A stretch of DNA of 64,000 nt from Takakia lepidozioides (GCA_030704615.1 CM060732.1:43381053-43445052), one strand, 5' to 3'; counted from the first letter of the stretch, positions 42,617 to 56,316 are shown. Numbers and translations are program-made. Notes: generated by a model from the letters alone, not told the origin.

Positions 42617-44744
42617 GGGGTCTTTGGCATTTCAAAAAAACACTGTTGGGAAGTCATTTTTCTTTAGAAACAGATCTGGACCCATATTGGTGGCTGTACT
42701 CAGAGCACCACATAGGAATAGATTTGCTTGGTGACTTTTCATTTGAGTTCGTTCCTAGAATAGATAGCTCTTACACAGGTGGAAGGTTGACCAAGGCTCA
42801 TGGTGTATTGAAAGGAGGACTGAAACCAGGTACAATGCCAAATGGGGAGGAAAAAAGGGTGACTTTTGCTGCACAGACTTTGGCTGCCAATAAACAAGGA
42901 AAGGGAATTGATCAATCAAGTCCTGTCAATCTGGTCAGGAAGGGTATTTGGAAAGATATGGGTGCAGGAAAAAGGGAGGATCCTGCAATCAACAACAAAG
43001 AAGAGGAAGATCTGATGGCCTTTTGTCCCACCATCCATGTAATTACCCGAGGATCTTATGCTCGTGATCAGGAGCCAAGCAAGGTACAGCCAGCCGGCAA
43101 AATTGTGAAGGAACAATCAAACGATGAAGAGGGAAGCTTGCAAGAAACACCATTCCTTCAACAATCTACAAGCACAGAAACAACAAGAAAAACTCGGGTG
43201 ACTTCCTCGTCAGAAGGGCCAGTTGAAGAGAACATGGGGGTGAGTGTTCCACCAAGACATTTTATTCTTCAGACAGTGATGGGCCACATTGTTCCGAACA
43301 AGACACTTCTTCTTATAACAGGCATGATGAAGGGGACTGGGTGCCATGGAGCACACCCACCAAGGCCACTCAGATGTCACTATTGCGCGAAGCTGAAAGA
43401 TGGGGGAAAAGGTCTCTCATCAGCTCTGACAGTCATACAGTGGCTGTTAAGGAGGAAAGGCAACCTGATGTACTTGATGATGTGGAAGTTATGCATCTCT
43501 TATGTTTTGGAGAAGTCAATGACTATCTGACAAAGGAGGAGAGCAAAAGAGCCAACAGGCGGGCAAGGCAGTACTCCTATCTCAAGGGTGAGGTCTACTT
43601 TGAGGGAAGGGTGGTTCCACCAAGAACGGACAGAGAGGCAATAATCACTGAAGTGCATAAGGCCACGGGCCATTTTGGAGTCCGAAGAACACAAGAGGAG
43701 ATATGCCGACGGTATTTCTGGCATGACAGAACAAAACTCATCAGGCAAGTACTCAAAGGCTGTGGCGAATGTCAGATGGCTAAACAGAACGGGGTGTTGC
43801 GCTCAGGTAGCTCAAAACTGCACAGTATTCCAGTAGTGGATCTGTTTTTCAGAGTTGCAATTGACACGGCAGGACCATTGCCTATAACCAGCAGGGGAAA
43901 CCAATACTTTCTAGTGGCAATAGATCACTTCTCAAAATGGATAGAGGCTGCACCAGTGGCAGATCATACAACAGCACTTACTGCCCGCTTTCTAGTGGAA
44001 GAAGTGATTGACAGGTATAGCTGCCCACATACGTTGCTCACTGACAATGGCACGGAGTGGGGAGGTGAGTTTGAAGATGCATGTCGCGAATACGGTATAA
44101 GGAGGGAGCATAGCGCCCCCCACTGGCCTCAGTGTAACGGTATGGTGGAAAGGGTCATTAAGTCTCTCAAACAGAGCATCACCACCTTAGGAGTTGGAAA
44201 CGACACTGAGTGGGATCAGAATCTCTATAAAGCCCTGTTTGGTTACAGAATGGGTGTCCATGCTTCAATTGGATTCTCACCTTTTCAGGTACTTACTGGT
44301 AGAATTCCAAGGCTGGGAATTGACAACAGGTTGCATTTTCTTACAGCACCAGTAAATTTTGATGGATCTGTAGCAGGGGTCACACTTATGATGCAGCAGA
44401 AAATCCAGCTTCTCACACAAATGAGGGCAAAGCTGCTAAAGAGTGTGAAGAAAGGGCAACGTCAACAGGCAAGAGATTGTGAAAGAAGGCATCAAACAGG
44501 GCATACCTATTGCAAGTTGATGGAGAACAGCAAGGTAATGATGTTGAGACCTGGAAAGAGGTCTTCCATGACATCTCCATGGGAGGGACCCTATGACTTT
44601 TTGGGGTACAAGGATGCAGGAAGCACCACCAAGACTGGAGAAGCTGCACGAAGATGCAGGTTGAGAGATGGAGCAGACAAGGAATGGGTAAGAAGTAGGA
44701 GGGATTTAAAACCCTTCATACCACCAATAGGTGATCAGCCATGA
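42614..44744 (+). pseudogene. Gypsy-2 pol, 3' half: RNase H-like segment and integrase
   Basis: It begins in frame with VWGLWHFKKTLLGSHFSLET, an RNase H-like stretch, then a low-complexity linker with a frame change near 43,340. The integrase follows: zinc-binding HKATGHFG and CGECQMAK, then the catalytic Asp in RVAIDTAGPLP, Asp in LLTDNGTEWGG and Glu in QCNGMVERVIKSLKQ. The C-terminal tail includes RPGKRSSMTSPWEGPYDFLG. The polypurine tract AAAAGGGGAG (44,772-44,781) and the LTR follow. This half joins head-to-tail with the minus-strand half if the 30,238-42,613 segment is turned round. Confidence 0.85.
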
Positions 44745-44793
44745 AGGTGGTCAGTGAGGACCCTGACACTTAAAAGGGGAGACACACTACATA

Positions 44794-46936
44794 TGTAGTG
44801 TGAATGCAGGGGAGTAACATTGAAAATTTTGTTGGGCATCAAATTACGGCATTGGTGAAAAAGGGAGTGCCTGGTACTAATGTCGGGAGGGAATTACCCA
44901 GGCCTACAGGTAATTCCATGGGAACACTATGCTCTTGCTCTGCCAGGACAAAATATGGCTAAGTCATAACATGCGCATTTTTCATCCTTGGAATGAATGA
45001 TTTTCGTCGCGTATGTTTAACCTAGAAACTCGAGCTGAGGAAAACGAGGAGGAAGACGACGGGCAACTCTTCACAGCTGCTGCCGTAGTGTTGTCAGGCA
45101 GGCTGGCTTGGAAACTTACACCTGCGCCATGTGAATCAGCTTGCCTTAAAGCGCGACGTTAAGGGATCTGCTTGGCATTTTGTGCAAAGAGAAGCGGTGC
45201 CTCTTTCTGCGTGGTAATAATCAATTTTGAAAGCTGAGCAGGTGCTAAGAGCGGTGCACTACCGCTGCCGCCATTGTCTTGAAGAGTACAGTTATGAGGA
45301 GATGGAGCGCAGCAACAGCTGTTGGGGAATGAGAAGTGCAGGCTGGTGTGGATGCGACTCAGGTTATCTGTAATTAAGACTTGTAGTTGCCTTCTGTCTT
45401 AGAACTGTAGGAGCACATCAATCCTTAGGGCAGAAGTACACATGTAGAAGGATAGGGTAGAGGTTGGCAAGCACAAGGATGTTGCCAGCTGATGAAGCAA
45501 GCCGTCATGACATGATGAGAACTGGAATCAAGATGAGAAGAAGCGTTGAATATGGCTGATGACAACGATGGTGAGGTGCCAGCTTGGCAGGCAGAACCAC
45601 CGCTTCACACGAGTATAAGACAGATGAGTTCTAAGAGTGTTGGCTTCTCTTTTTGGGCACTTAGGAATGACTTTGTGAAGTTTTTGGAACTGTCTCTTGT
45701 ATCTGCTGAAGGGGACAGAAATGTGAGGAGTAGAAAAGGCCTTTGAAAATGGAATGAAGACACTGGAATTCAAACCAGGATAGGGTGGAGATGGATGCAC
45801 CTGTTGTTACACTGTCATTAGGAAAATGAGAGGGGACAAGGATATCTCACCTCAGGGTCAGAATGGTTGTTGTTGTTGTGTTCCTTTTCTTTATTTTCAG
45901 TGTCTTCAGCCAGCAAAACAAGGCAGCCCTGGATGTTAAAACAGTGGAGCCAGTGTAGAACTAGCTTGGTGGATAGAGGAAAACAGGGATGGTCAGTCAG
46001 AAACAGATTTGAAGAACTGAGAGGGATGACGTGGATGGGGAAAAAAAGTCAATACTGTTTTGGGGTTTGGATCTGATTTCTAGAAGTGTTCTCAACATGT
46101 GAATGACTGATGTTTGCAGTTGAGGAGAAAAAGAGAGCTATCAGGGTGTGTGAATTGAGATCTGTAGAAGGGTTGTGAAGCACCTTGGCCAAATAGGATC
46201 CACTTGGGGAAAGATAGTGCAAGGATCAGTCACTGGAGAGAGAGAGAAGAGAGAAAGACTGACAGAGGGGCAGATCATGTCTTGTGTAACCAAGGTTGAC
46301 TTCAATGATGGATGCACTGGATGCCTGGCTGGATGTGCATTGCATTGCATCATAGCCATGCTGTTGTGGAAAAAGTGAGGAATCCACACACGAAGGAAAA
46401 GGAGTGTGAGAGAAAGAAAAAGTGAAAAGGGAGAAAGGGTTGATGAGGGATGGACAAATGGAGAGGCAAGGTCAAGAAGACATGAACCCTGAATGATCAA
46501 ACTAGTGGGCCTGCAGTTCATGGCAGATCTGAGCTGCCCACCCACCTAGACCGTGATCTCATTACAAAAAGGGGCTTCCGACGTGTTGCAAACCAAGGGA
46601 ACTGCCCACAAGGGCAATGTTTATCACTGACATAGGGCTGATTGCATCACTGAATACATCGTGGCAGCATAGTTGGTGCTGTACCTGCAGGTAGAGGATG
46701 TTGTGTAAAAGGTAGAACCAAGAGTGAACAACAATTTGACTCCCCATCCATGTCTTCTCTTCCGCTGCGGCGTGGATGAGGATTGCTTGAACTCTGATCA
46801 CGAAGGAGCTGAGGGAAGCCCACAGCCAAGTGACGACAGTTGGACAGATTAGAAGAACGTTTCTTTCTTTTGCTCCGCTTAGAATGGAGGGAAGCACAAT
46901 TAGAATTATACACAAGGGGATTCACGCCCCTTCTTT
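44794..46936 (+). repeat. Gypsy-2 LTR (plus copy)
   Basis: Starts TGTAGTGTGAATGCAGG at 44,794, next to the polypurine tract; the CACACTACATATGTAGTGTG at the boundary is itself palindromic. It ends shortly before the primer-binding site. It serves as 3' LTR for the upstream integrase half and as 5' LTR for the downstream gag-pol, a tandem arrangement with a shared LTR. It is nearly identical to 34,570-36,711. Confidence 0.75.
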
Positions 46937-46948
46937 TGGTATCAGAGC
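46937..46948 (+). promoter_or_regulatory. Gypsy-2 primer-binding site
   Basis: TGGTATCAGAGC, complementary to the 3' end of plant initiator tRNA-Met, immediately after the LTR. The mirror copy is at 34,558-34,569. Confidence 0.8.
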
Positions 46949-46992
46949 TTCGTTAAATCTTGATTTCTACTAGCTAGGGATCTTGACTGGTA

Positions 46993-47316
46993 TTGTATGG
47001 CTTGATGGCAGGCAGAGACCACACACTGATTCCTGATGAGCCAAGCATTGGAGATGTGCTGATTTGCTTCAGCAGACGCACACCAAATGCCCACGCAGAC
47101 CCTTGTTTGTACTTCTTCAACCCTGCTTGGAGAATAGCTAATGGTGATTTATGTCTTAGAGTGATACATACTGGTGGAAGAACAACCATAGCACTTTGGA
47201 TAAGAGAGTTAGGAAGGTGGGAGAAGATAAATACCATGGCACGAGAGGTGACATGGGGAGGTAGAGTAGAGATGTTGCGAAATGGACAGTGGGAGTGGTA
47301 TAGAGGTCAGCATTAA
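46993..47316 (+). CDS. Short ORF between primer-binding site and gag of gypsy-2
   Basis: 107 residues, identical in the minus-strand copy (34,513-34,190). It contains LCLRVIHTGGRTTIALWIRE. I do not recognise it. It may be an N-terminal gag extension or an accessory ORF. Its conservation says little because the two copies are recent duplicates. Confidence 0.35.
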   Translation: MYGLMAGRDHTLIPDEPSIGDVLICFSRRTPNAHADPCLYFFNPAWRIANGDLCLRVIHTGGRTTIALWIRELGRWEKINTMAREVTWGGRVEMLRNGQWEWYRGQH

Positions 47317-47348
47317 GGGAGTTGCAGGAAAATTAGAGTCAGAGTTAG

Positions 47349-48147
47349 GTGTTGAAACAGTTTGAACTTCGACTAGAGTATAGAAAAATGACCAGTCCAA
47401 CTAGCATAGATGTGCCTTATCATGGGAGGAATAGTGAGGATGTGAATGACTGGCTGGAAAGAATTCAGATGGAGGCAGATGTCAGGGATTTAAATGAGGA
47501 CAAAACTTTCAAAGTAGCAAGGCTCAACCTGAGAGCCAAGGCTGATGAATGGTACCGTAAACAAAACCCTAGGCCAGACAACTGGGAAGATTTCAGGGCA
47601 GCCATTTCAGCCAAGTTTGGTATCATTGACTTGGCAGAAATCAGGCTAAGAATGGATACCATCAAACAGGAGAGTAGACAAAGGGTTCAAACATACTTCG
47701 ATAGGTTGAACCGGTTATTTATAAGAAGTGGGGCGTCTGATTTGGAACAGAGGCGTAGATTTGCAGCAGGTTTGAGACCAGAAATAGCAAGAGTAATGCT
47801 GGGCAGGCGCTTCCTTGATGTAGAGAAGCACTTGACACAGCCATTGAGATTGAAAGGGGCCTGGGAAAGTTAGGGGAAATACCTCTAGAGCCATTGGAAG
47901 GAGATGATACAGATGAGTCAGTTGTGTTTGTCAACCCTGTGGACAGAAGACTTGATCAGCTGAACACTACCCTACAAAGTACTTTGATAGGGGACCAGTC
48001 ATAGGAGAAAGCTCGGGATCTAGAACACCACCTCGTGTTCGCCTTTGTAATGTTTGTCACAAAGAAGGTCACATAGCTGCATATTGTCCTGAAGGAAGAA
48101 CCCCAGCTTAGTGTGACAAATGTCACCGGTTCGGGCATTCCACGGAA
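47349..48147 (+). pseudogene. Gypsy-2 gag, plus copy
   Basis: Same protein as 34,157-33,394, with the shared frame change after KHLTQ (near 47,830), an additional 1-base loss in CTACAAAGTAC near 47,976, and the shared TAG between two zinc knuckles. Confidence 0.75.
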
Positions 48148-50792
48148 ATGTGTGGTGTGAGATGCAACTTTTGCAAGCTACTCGGGCATACAGAGAGTGA
48201 GTGCAGTAGAAAACTCGACCAGACTATGATGGGAACTCCGGGAGCTAACTTTGTAGATGTGTTCTATGATGATGAGGATGATGTACTCGCAGAAATGACA
48301 AATCTGATGTCACAAAATAGTATCAATGAAGTCAGACTTCCAAGGACACGTATCCCTGTCCAGAGTCCGATTGTTGAACCTACAGGGTCACCAGAAAGGA
48401 ATAGTGAGAGCAGTGAACAGCCAAGCAGGACCAAGAGTGAAATCTACCCAAAGAACAATTTCAAGACTGCCATAGAAGGAGGTACGAAATCCAGAATCTT
48501 GAACCACTTCTACAAAGGGAGAATCTCGTTGTCTCCCATGGATCTGATCATGACTGTGCCCGGAGAGCTAGACAAATTGAAAGGGCTGGTCAAAGTGGTG
48601 GAAAGGGCAATGGTACAACAAAGGGAGACAACTCACAGTGTAGAAGTTGTGAGGGATGTACCAAAACCTTTGTACTCAGCACACGCTGAACCCGCAATCT
48701 CATATGCTTATACTGGTAAAGTAAAGGCACTTCATGTGATGATTACAATGGGAGATTACCAAGTATTAGGCCAGATTGACACAGGTGCCATGCTCTCAGT
48801 AATATCCGCGAGTACTGTAAGGGATCTTGGTCTGATGGGATCTGTCATTACTAGTAAGGATGTAAATTACAGAGTAGCCTCTGGTGCTCTTGAGACTGCA
48901 ATGGGCAGACTTGAGGACATCAAGGTCAAAGTAGGAGAGCTGACCAATCGTTTGTCCTTTATGGTGGTGAACACGGATACATATCACATGCTGCTGGGAT
49001 TAGACTTTCTCAAAAAGTTTGGCGCTGTAGTTGACACCGAAGCTGAAACAATTCGTGTGCGCTATGGGCCAGGAAAGGATTTTGCTCACTTCCCTTTGCA
49101 CACCATAAATTATAATGAGCCTGCAGTTACCAAAATGGCCTGCCATAGAGGGGTCGAGAGCAGAGTGCGGTATGCAGGCAGTACGTCAGCAGGTAATGTC
49201 TTAACCCTGACGTCAGATGAGCAGTACCTAGGCTTGTGGGAAAAAAAAAAAAAGCCAGAGGAAGAGTATGAGGACACGGAGGAAGGATCCTCAGGTTCTG
49301 ACACCTCTAAATCTGATAAGGATGAGGAGATGGGAGGTTCTGAAGAGAGTGAGGAGGTAGATACAGTACTGAAAGATGTTGAGGAGATAATAGATGATGT
49401 CAGCCTAGGGGAGGACCTGTTCGAAGACCAAGGGATGTCTGAACTCCTTCAGGAAGAGACCCAACGCAGCATTGCTGCCGCTATAATTCAGGAAGCTCAC
49501 CAGAAGGCTTGGGATGGAGAACTAGGAAACAACAACGTAGAAATAGAGGATGATTTCCATGATTGGAATCAGGTTGTAACACAGGAGGAAAGACAGAGAG
49601 CAGCTAACTCTGTAGGCCAGGTGGAGGGAATGAGTTTAGAACCCAGTCAAGAGGAAGAAATGGAGAGTCGTTGGAGAAGTCTGAAATCCAGACTACACAT
49701 CAACCCAGAGCTCGCTCCTGAACAAAGGAAAGAGCTGGAGCAAGAGCTAAAAGCAAATCAAGAATGTTTTGCTCTTAGCAAGGCTGACTTAGGTTATTGC
49801 AGTGAGGTGGAACATACAATTGATACTCAAGGCTTTCCCCCTTGCAGAAGTCGTCCCAACCGCCTATCAGAGTGGGAGGAAAACGAGGTCCAAGGACAAA
49901 TTGAGACTTTGATCTCACAAGGCAAGATGAGAGAGAGTAGTTCAGAATGGTCGTGTCCAGTTACCCTTCCACCAAAAAAGGATGGATCCAAGCGGTTTTG
50001 TGGTGATTTTAGGCCAGTAAACCGTTTAACCAGAAGGGACTCTTACCCTATGCCATTAATTCAGGATGTTTTAAACCAGTTGGGGAAAGCCAAGTGGTTT
50101 TCTGCGCTGGATTTACAATCTGGTTTTTGGCAGATCAAAATGGACGACCGAGACATAAGCAAAACAGCAGTGATTACAAAGAAGGGATTGTATGAATGGC
50201 TAGTCATGCCATTCGGGCTAAAAAATGCCACTGCTACCTTTCAGAGAATAATGAATAGGGTACTCAAAGAAGAAATCAAGGATTGCGCTAAAGTTTTTGT
50301 AGATGACGTCAATATCCATAGCAAGGACTGGGGAGATCATGTGGGACATATAAAGAGAGTACTGAGAAAGGTTAGAAAGGCCAATCTTAGGCTCAATCCA
50401 GACAAATGTTACTTTGCCAACTTACAGTTGGTATTCCTTGGGCATGTGGTTTCTGAAGAGGGAACGTGGCCTGATCCAGATAAGATAGCTGCTATTGAAA
50501 GGTTTCCCTTGCCTAAAAACCACACTGCTCTCAAAAGCTACTTAGGCATGACAGGGTACTATAGGCCCTATGTCAAAGGATATGCTGGAGTAGCAGTACC
50601 CTTGTTCACTCTAACCAAGAAGGATGTGAAGTTTATATGGAGTGCAGAGGCACAAAATGCCTTTTCTGCCTTACAGGTGAAGTTGGTAACTGCTCCCATC
50701 CAAGCAAGACCAGATTTCTCAAGACCGTTTGTCTTGGATGTTGACTGGTCCATCAAAGGAGTAGGGGCAGTCTTGTCACAAAAGGAGTATAA
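48148..50792 (+). pseudogene. Gypsy-2 pol, plus copy, truncated in RNase H
   Basis: Third zinc knuckle, protease DTGA, acidic linker, complete RT including FVDDVNIHS in one open frame, and the beginning of RNase H (FVLDVDWSIKGVGAVLSQKE). At 50,792 it switches to gypsy-3 sequence through the shared bases TATAAAA. Unlike the minus copy, RT is not frameshifted. Confidence 0.85.
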
Positions 50793-53700
50793 AATCTTTC
50801 CTTTCTTCTGCAACCATAGAACCAAATCCCCCGTCTTAAAAGTCTTTAACTTGCCTTCATCAAACTGTTCCTTTCGCTTCATCTGAATTCTGGTCATATT
50901 ATCAGCTGCATCAGCACGTACTTCTTCCACATGGTATAATTCATGTTTCCTGACCTTGATGGAGTCTTGCAATTCCATTCTTTTTCCCCACTCCGTTCTC
51001 ATGGTAGGTAACAGGAATTCCACTGGAAGTAAGGCTTCCATACCATAAACTAATTGGAATGGTGTATACTTAGTGGTGACTTTATATGAAGTCCTGTATG
51101 ACCATAAAGCTGTCAGCAGCTTTGTATCCCAATCCGTTCTGTTTGCATTGACTATCTTAGCCAAGATAGTACATAGTATTTTGTTTGTAGCCTCTGCCTG
51201 CCCATTACCCTGCGGGTAATATGTTGTACTCTTTCTATGCACAATCATAAACTCTTAGTCAACAACTCAATGGTCTCATTCATGAAGTGACTTCCTTGAT
51301 CACTGATAAATTCTAAAGGGACAGCCAAATCGTGTAAGTATGTTCTCGTACAGGAACTTGCTGTGGACTTGGCTGTGTTGTCCCTCAAAGCTTTAGCTTC
51401 CACCCACTTTGTAGTATAATCAGTGGCTGTAATTATGTACCTGTTTCGTGTATTCTTGGATGGTGGATTAATTGGTCCAACAAAGTCTAGTCCCCATTTC
51501 TGAAATGGTTCCGTAGGCATTGTAGGATGCAAGGCCATCCTTCCAGATCTCTGCAAAGGTCCTAGCCTCTGACATTCATCACACTTCTGACAATACTCGT
51601 GTACATCCTTGAACAAAGTAGGCCACCAGTATCCTGCGAGTAGTATCTTTCTACTGGTAGTCTCTTCTCCAAAATGACTCCAGCCACTCCTTTATGAACT
51701 TCCTCCAAGACTTTATTTAACTTCATGGTGGTACAAGCATCGTTTTAGTACTCCATCAGGTCCTAACTTATACATTCTGCTTCCTACCTAGATAAGGTAA
51801 AGCTTTGATAGCAATCTCTTCCTCTGCTCCTTACCATAACTAGGTGGGCACTGACCATGAGCAAGGTAGTATCTGATTGCCACTGCCAATCTAACCATTC
51901 ATCTGCATTCCTTGCACCTCCATTATAAATAAACTCGCATCAGGTAACGATCGTCCACTCCTGTGGCGGCCTCTCCTGTTGTTAGTCGTGACAAATGATC
52001 TGCCACAAGATGCAAACGGCCGGCTTGTAAATAACCTCGAACTCAAACTCATGCAAGATTATTAACCACCTCGCTATCCTTCCACTTATCAAAGGTTTTG
52101 TTCACCAGATTATCAGAGCCTGGTGACCACATAAAACATAAACTTTCTTCCCAATAGGTAATGCCTGAATTTCTGACTGCATAAATCATTGCCAATGATT
52201 CTCTTTCCCGTTGTACTATAGTTCCCTCAGCACTGTTCATCAACGGCTAGCATAGATTACACAGGTGAATTATATTCCCTGATAACTTCTGGGCTAAGCA
52301 CCGCACCAACGCTTCTAATGATGCATCGCAGTGGAACATGAAATACTACATGCACAGTGGGGGAATCAGCACAGGTGTAGTGTTATTGACAGTGTAAGTT
52401 CCTCAAACGCCTGTTGACATTCAGCTGTCCAGGCAAACACTGTATCTTTCTTCAGAAGCTTGCTCAATGGTGCTGCTATTGTGCATACCTTTTGACAAAT
52501 CTTCTGTAATAACTGGTTGCCCAAGGAATCTTCGTCAGACTTTTAACATTCACTGGGGGTGGAAGATGGCTTTAATGGAGTCTGTCTCCTGGGAGGATCC
52601 ACAAGGAGTCCCTTCTTACACACAATGTTCCCAGAGGCACCCTGAGTCACACAGAAAGTACATTTTCTCTGGATTCAGGCCCAGACCTCTCATCCTGCAT
52701 CTGGCCAAACATAACTCCAATTTATGCAAGTGCTCACTCTTAGAGCTGTACACACTGAAATCATCCAAGAATACCTGCATGAAATCATCCAGATACTCAT
52801 GAAAGATTTCACTTATCACTCTCTGAAAGGTCGCGGGTGCATTACAAAGTACAAAGGGCATGACTTTGTATGCATAAGCCCCCCAGTCTGTGATGAAGCT
52901 GTTTTCCCTTGGTATTTCTTCTGCCACTTGCACTTGATTATAACCACTGAAGCCATCACATGAATGAGGACATCCTCATGGCCTGCCACAGTGTCTAATA
53001 CTGCTTCTGTGAATGGCAAAGGGAAAGGATCTTTCTTCGTACAAGCATTCAGCTTCTTATAGTTCACACATCCTCTCAGTTTGCCATTCTTCTTGGGAAC
53101 TATTACAATGGGTGACAACCAAGTTGTATACTCTATTGGGTATATAAACTTAGCCTCAGCTAACTTCTTTATCTCTTCTCCAACCTTCTGTGTGTAGTTG
53201 GGATTCATTCTATACCTCGCCTGCTTGATTGGTACTGACCCTGGTTCCAGTTCAATCTTATGCTGACAGACTTCAGGTGGTATCCCTTTTAGATCCTCAT
53301 AGCTCCAAGCAAATACATCTCTGTATTTGATGAACAAGCTTTTAGCTTCTTCGAAGAATTCCGGCTCCAAATCAGCTCCTACTTTCACCATCCTCGGTTC
53401 CTCCTGAGTTCCCACATTTACTTCTCTCACCTGCTCATCAGCTGTGATTGTCCAACCAGTCACCACTTCATCCTGTAAGCTCACAGCGGCTGGTTCTTCT
53501 AGGATTTCTATTTCTCCTTCTCTCTCTTCATAGAAATGTGAGGGGTAAATGCTAGTTTCCTCTTCAGTTGGTGTTGCTGTCACTACACCACAGCAGATAC
53601 CTCTCAAACAACTTAGGCTTTCCAGCCGCATCTCCGCAACCTGCTCCCACTCTGGGTGTGCAGCAAATAGGGTAGCTTCCTGCTCCTCATCCAGTCCTCC

Positions 53701-53862
53701 TCTCCAGTCATACTCTCTGACTCCTCGAGGTCTTCTTGTAGCAGGTAATCTACTAGATTTCTTTGTGGTAATTTGTATCTCGTGTATCCCATTATGCACG
53801 GTTAATAACTGAGAATTCCAGTCATGGAATACCCTGGCCTGTTTCAGCCACGGACGTCCCAT
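50793..53862 (-). pseudogene. Gypsy-3 pol
   Basis: RT blocks: VPIKQARYRMNPNY, SPIVIVPKKNGKLRGCVNYK, MPFVLCNAPATFQRV and VFLDDFSVYSS. RNase H around 52,050-52,240 is almost unreadable. The integrase shows KCDECQRLG, GLDFVGPINPP, FISDQGSHF and YYPQGNGQAEATNKIL, with all three acidic catalytic residues kept. Frame changes separate the blocks at about 52,930, 52,500 and 51,250. Confidence 0.8.
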
Positions 53863-55727
53863 AATAAGGAGTAAGCCTCCATGACTTCATCCATTTTTAA
53901 TACAGTTACTGTGATCATAAAGATCATTTTCTGTATCTGTATCTTAACTCCTCTTATTAATCCCAATGGCTGCACACTTCTTTGATCTGCCATTGTTACT
54001 GTAAATGGGGCTGGTTTCATGTTACTTAGACCAAGCTTCTTCCTTAATTGGTCTGTCATGATATTTACTCCAGAACCACCATCTATCAGTACATCAGTTA
54101 GTTCTGTGCTTCCAATTCTCAATTGGATTACTGGCATAGAATCATCAAAGTCCATGACTGGTTCTCGCCCTTCCGGCTTCACATTATAACTGGTCACCTT
54201 GCTGTTCAAGTCTGTGTTTCTTGTCTCTTGGGCAATTCGATTGATTGCCTGATACAGCCTGTGCCTACAATAAGGTGCCACAGCTAATAGCTGTCCAATG
54301 GTAATTTCTGCTTTGGTCTGACATATTACTGCAGCCAAAGTCTCTTCATTACTTTGCATGTCTGCATCTTTTTTTTTTCTTTCTTCCTCACTCCCTTCTT
54401 TTTCTCCATCCGAATCAGAGGAATCTGCCACAGGAATATCAGTACTCTTTTGCATTTCCCTTATAGTATCTGCCACTTCCTTGTTTAGTTCCTTCTCATC
54501 TTTCCAAGTCTTCTGTAAACCGGGCGCTAGTACTGCAGCCAACTTTTTCATCATCAATTCCATCTTCTCCATATACTCTTCCACAGTTTCATGCTTCTTC
54601 TGCTTCAGCTGCTGTAAACTTCCATACACTTCATCCTCAGTTTTACTTGTCCTGAACCTATTTCGAAATGCTGTATTCAAGCCATTCCAGGTTAGGAAAT
54701 GATTATCAGGGAATCTTGCATACCATTCACTTGCTTTCTTGATAAGTGAACAAGGAAACAGTCTCATTTTGGCATCATCGCCATTCTCATTGTTCACTAT
54801 ACACATGTGCTCAAATTGGCTAATGTGTACATCGGGATCCCCTTTTCCTGAATATATTGGAAAGGGTGGTTTTGCCCGTGTTGGTTGTAACGCCATCTGT
54901 GGCCCTACCTTCTGCCCACTGACAGGTGCTGGCACCCTTACTGGTGCTGGTCCTTCTGGACCTGTTGTTTTTTGTGGTGGATCTTCCACCAAGTGGTGGC
55001 CCTTGAGCACTCCTTGCTTCTGGTCCCACGATATTCACAGTATTCCCAGCTTCAGTTGCACTACTTCCCACACTCCCTGTCCCCCCAGAGCCAGATCCAG
55101 GCAGCCCGCCTGATCCCCTGAGCCGACACCTCCGTTGGTCTGTGATCCAAGTGCTCCACTTGATCCAAGTCCAACGGGTTGGGATGTCCTGGTTGTAGTC
55201 TCAACCTCAGCTGTTGGGTCTACTTCTTCATATTCTTCTTCTTCTAATTTCTTCTCTCTGTTTTCATCCTCCAAGTTCTGCCCTTGGGTTTCTTCTTCAC
55301 TCATGTAACTCAACTGTAATGGTGTTGGAGAGTCTGAACTCTCCGTTGGCTCTGCCACATCCTCTTCTCCTTCTTCATCTTCTGCTTCAGAAACTGGAGT
55401 TCCTGCTTTTGGTGTTCCATGCCAACTCTTATCAAAGATTTCTGTCAAGTCTTTTATCCAAGGATGTACCTCAGATCTTTCACCTCGTGATTGATCTTCT
55501 TCCTGTACCAATTCCCTTAATCTTTCTTGCAAAGAAACAGAAGGAGTGGCATCCAACTCTAGTTCTTCCGGTATAGGTGATGCACTCTTTGATCTTGATG
55601 GTGTGAGAGGTCCAGATGATTCTCCTATGTCTATTCCTCTCTCCCAAAGATATGGATAATTAGCTTTCAGATAGCTTTCTCTTTTTGCTGAATATCTCTG
55701 TCGTCTAGCTTCTCTTTCATCACTCAT
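53844..55727 (-). pseudogene. Gypsy-3 gag and protease
   Basis: An N-terminal acidic segment (55,727-55,035) is followed in another frame by the gag core (FPIYSGKGDPDVHISQFEH, ASEWYARFPDNHFLTWNGL) and the protease site LIDGGSGVNIMTD at about 54,080. The frame change near 55,010-55,070 separates the two halves. Confidence 0.7.
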
Positions 55728-55748
55728 GTCCCATGTCTTTCATTTCTT

Positions 55749-56316
55749 TTAATGTGGCAATAACCAAAACTCTCTTCTGTAATATCTCTCGTATATGCCT
55801 GGGTTTCTTTCAAGCTTCAATGCACCCTTGGCTATACTTGAAGTCTCCGTTACCATATAACCATATGGCAAACAAGTCTGAAAAGCTGTTCTTGGTGTGA
55901 GTTTGATCCACAAAATATCCTTTGGAATCCAATTCTTTACCAGTACAAGCTCTTCATGCATATGAGTATAAACATTCACCTTTCTTTCTTCCCAGCCTTC
56001 AAACTCTACTCGTTTAATGGATAGCAATGCTATCACATAAACCAATGTTGGTAACCAACGTGCTCTTCCTCTACAGGCTACCTGATAAATCTTTATCACT
56101 CCTTTCTCCAGACCCCATTCTGGATCAGCATCATGCACTCGTTTAAGAATATTTTCTTTACAACCGTCTGGCAATTCCAAGAACCTTTGAAAGAATCGTT
56201 TGGACAATCTTTCTTCCTTCGTTCCACAGGGAATTTGATTCACTTCAAATTCTTTAATGGTCCAACCACCATGATCCCACCAGATGCCTGTCACATCTGG
56301 TTGTTCATGTCCCAGG
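55749..56316 (-). CDS. Gypsy-3 ORF upstream of gag, unknown
   Basis: The open frame runs from the primer-binding site region to 55,749. It contains ELPDGCKENILKRVHDADPEW and VEFEGWEERKVNVYTHMHEELV. There is no domain that I recognise. The start is uncertain because the frame is also open through the primer-binding site into the LTR. It could be the gag N-terminus or an accessory protein. Confidence 0.35.
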
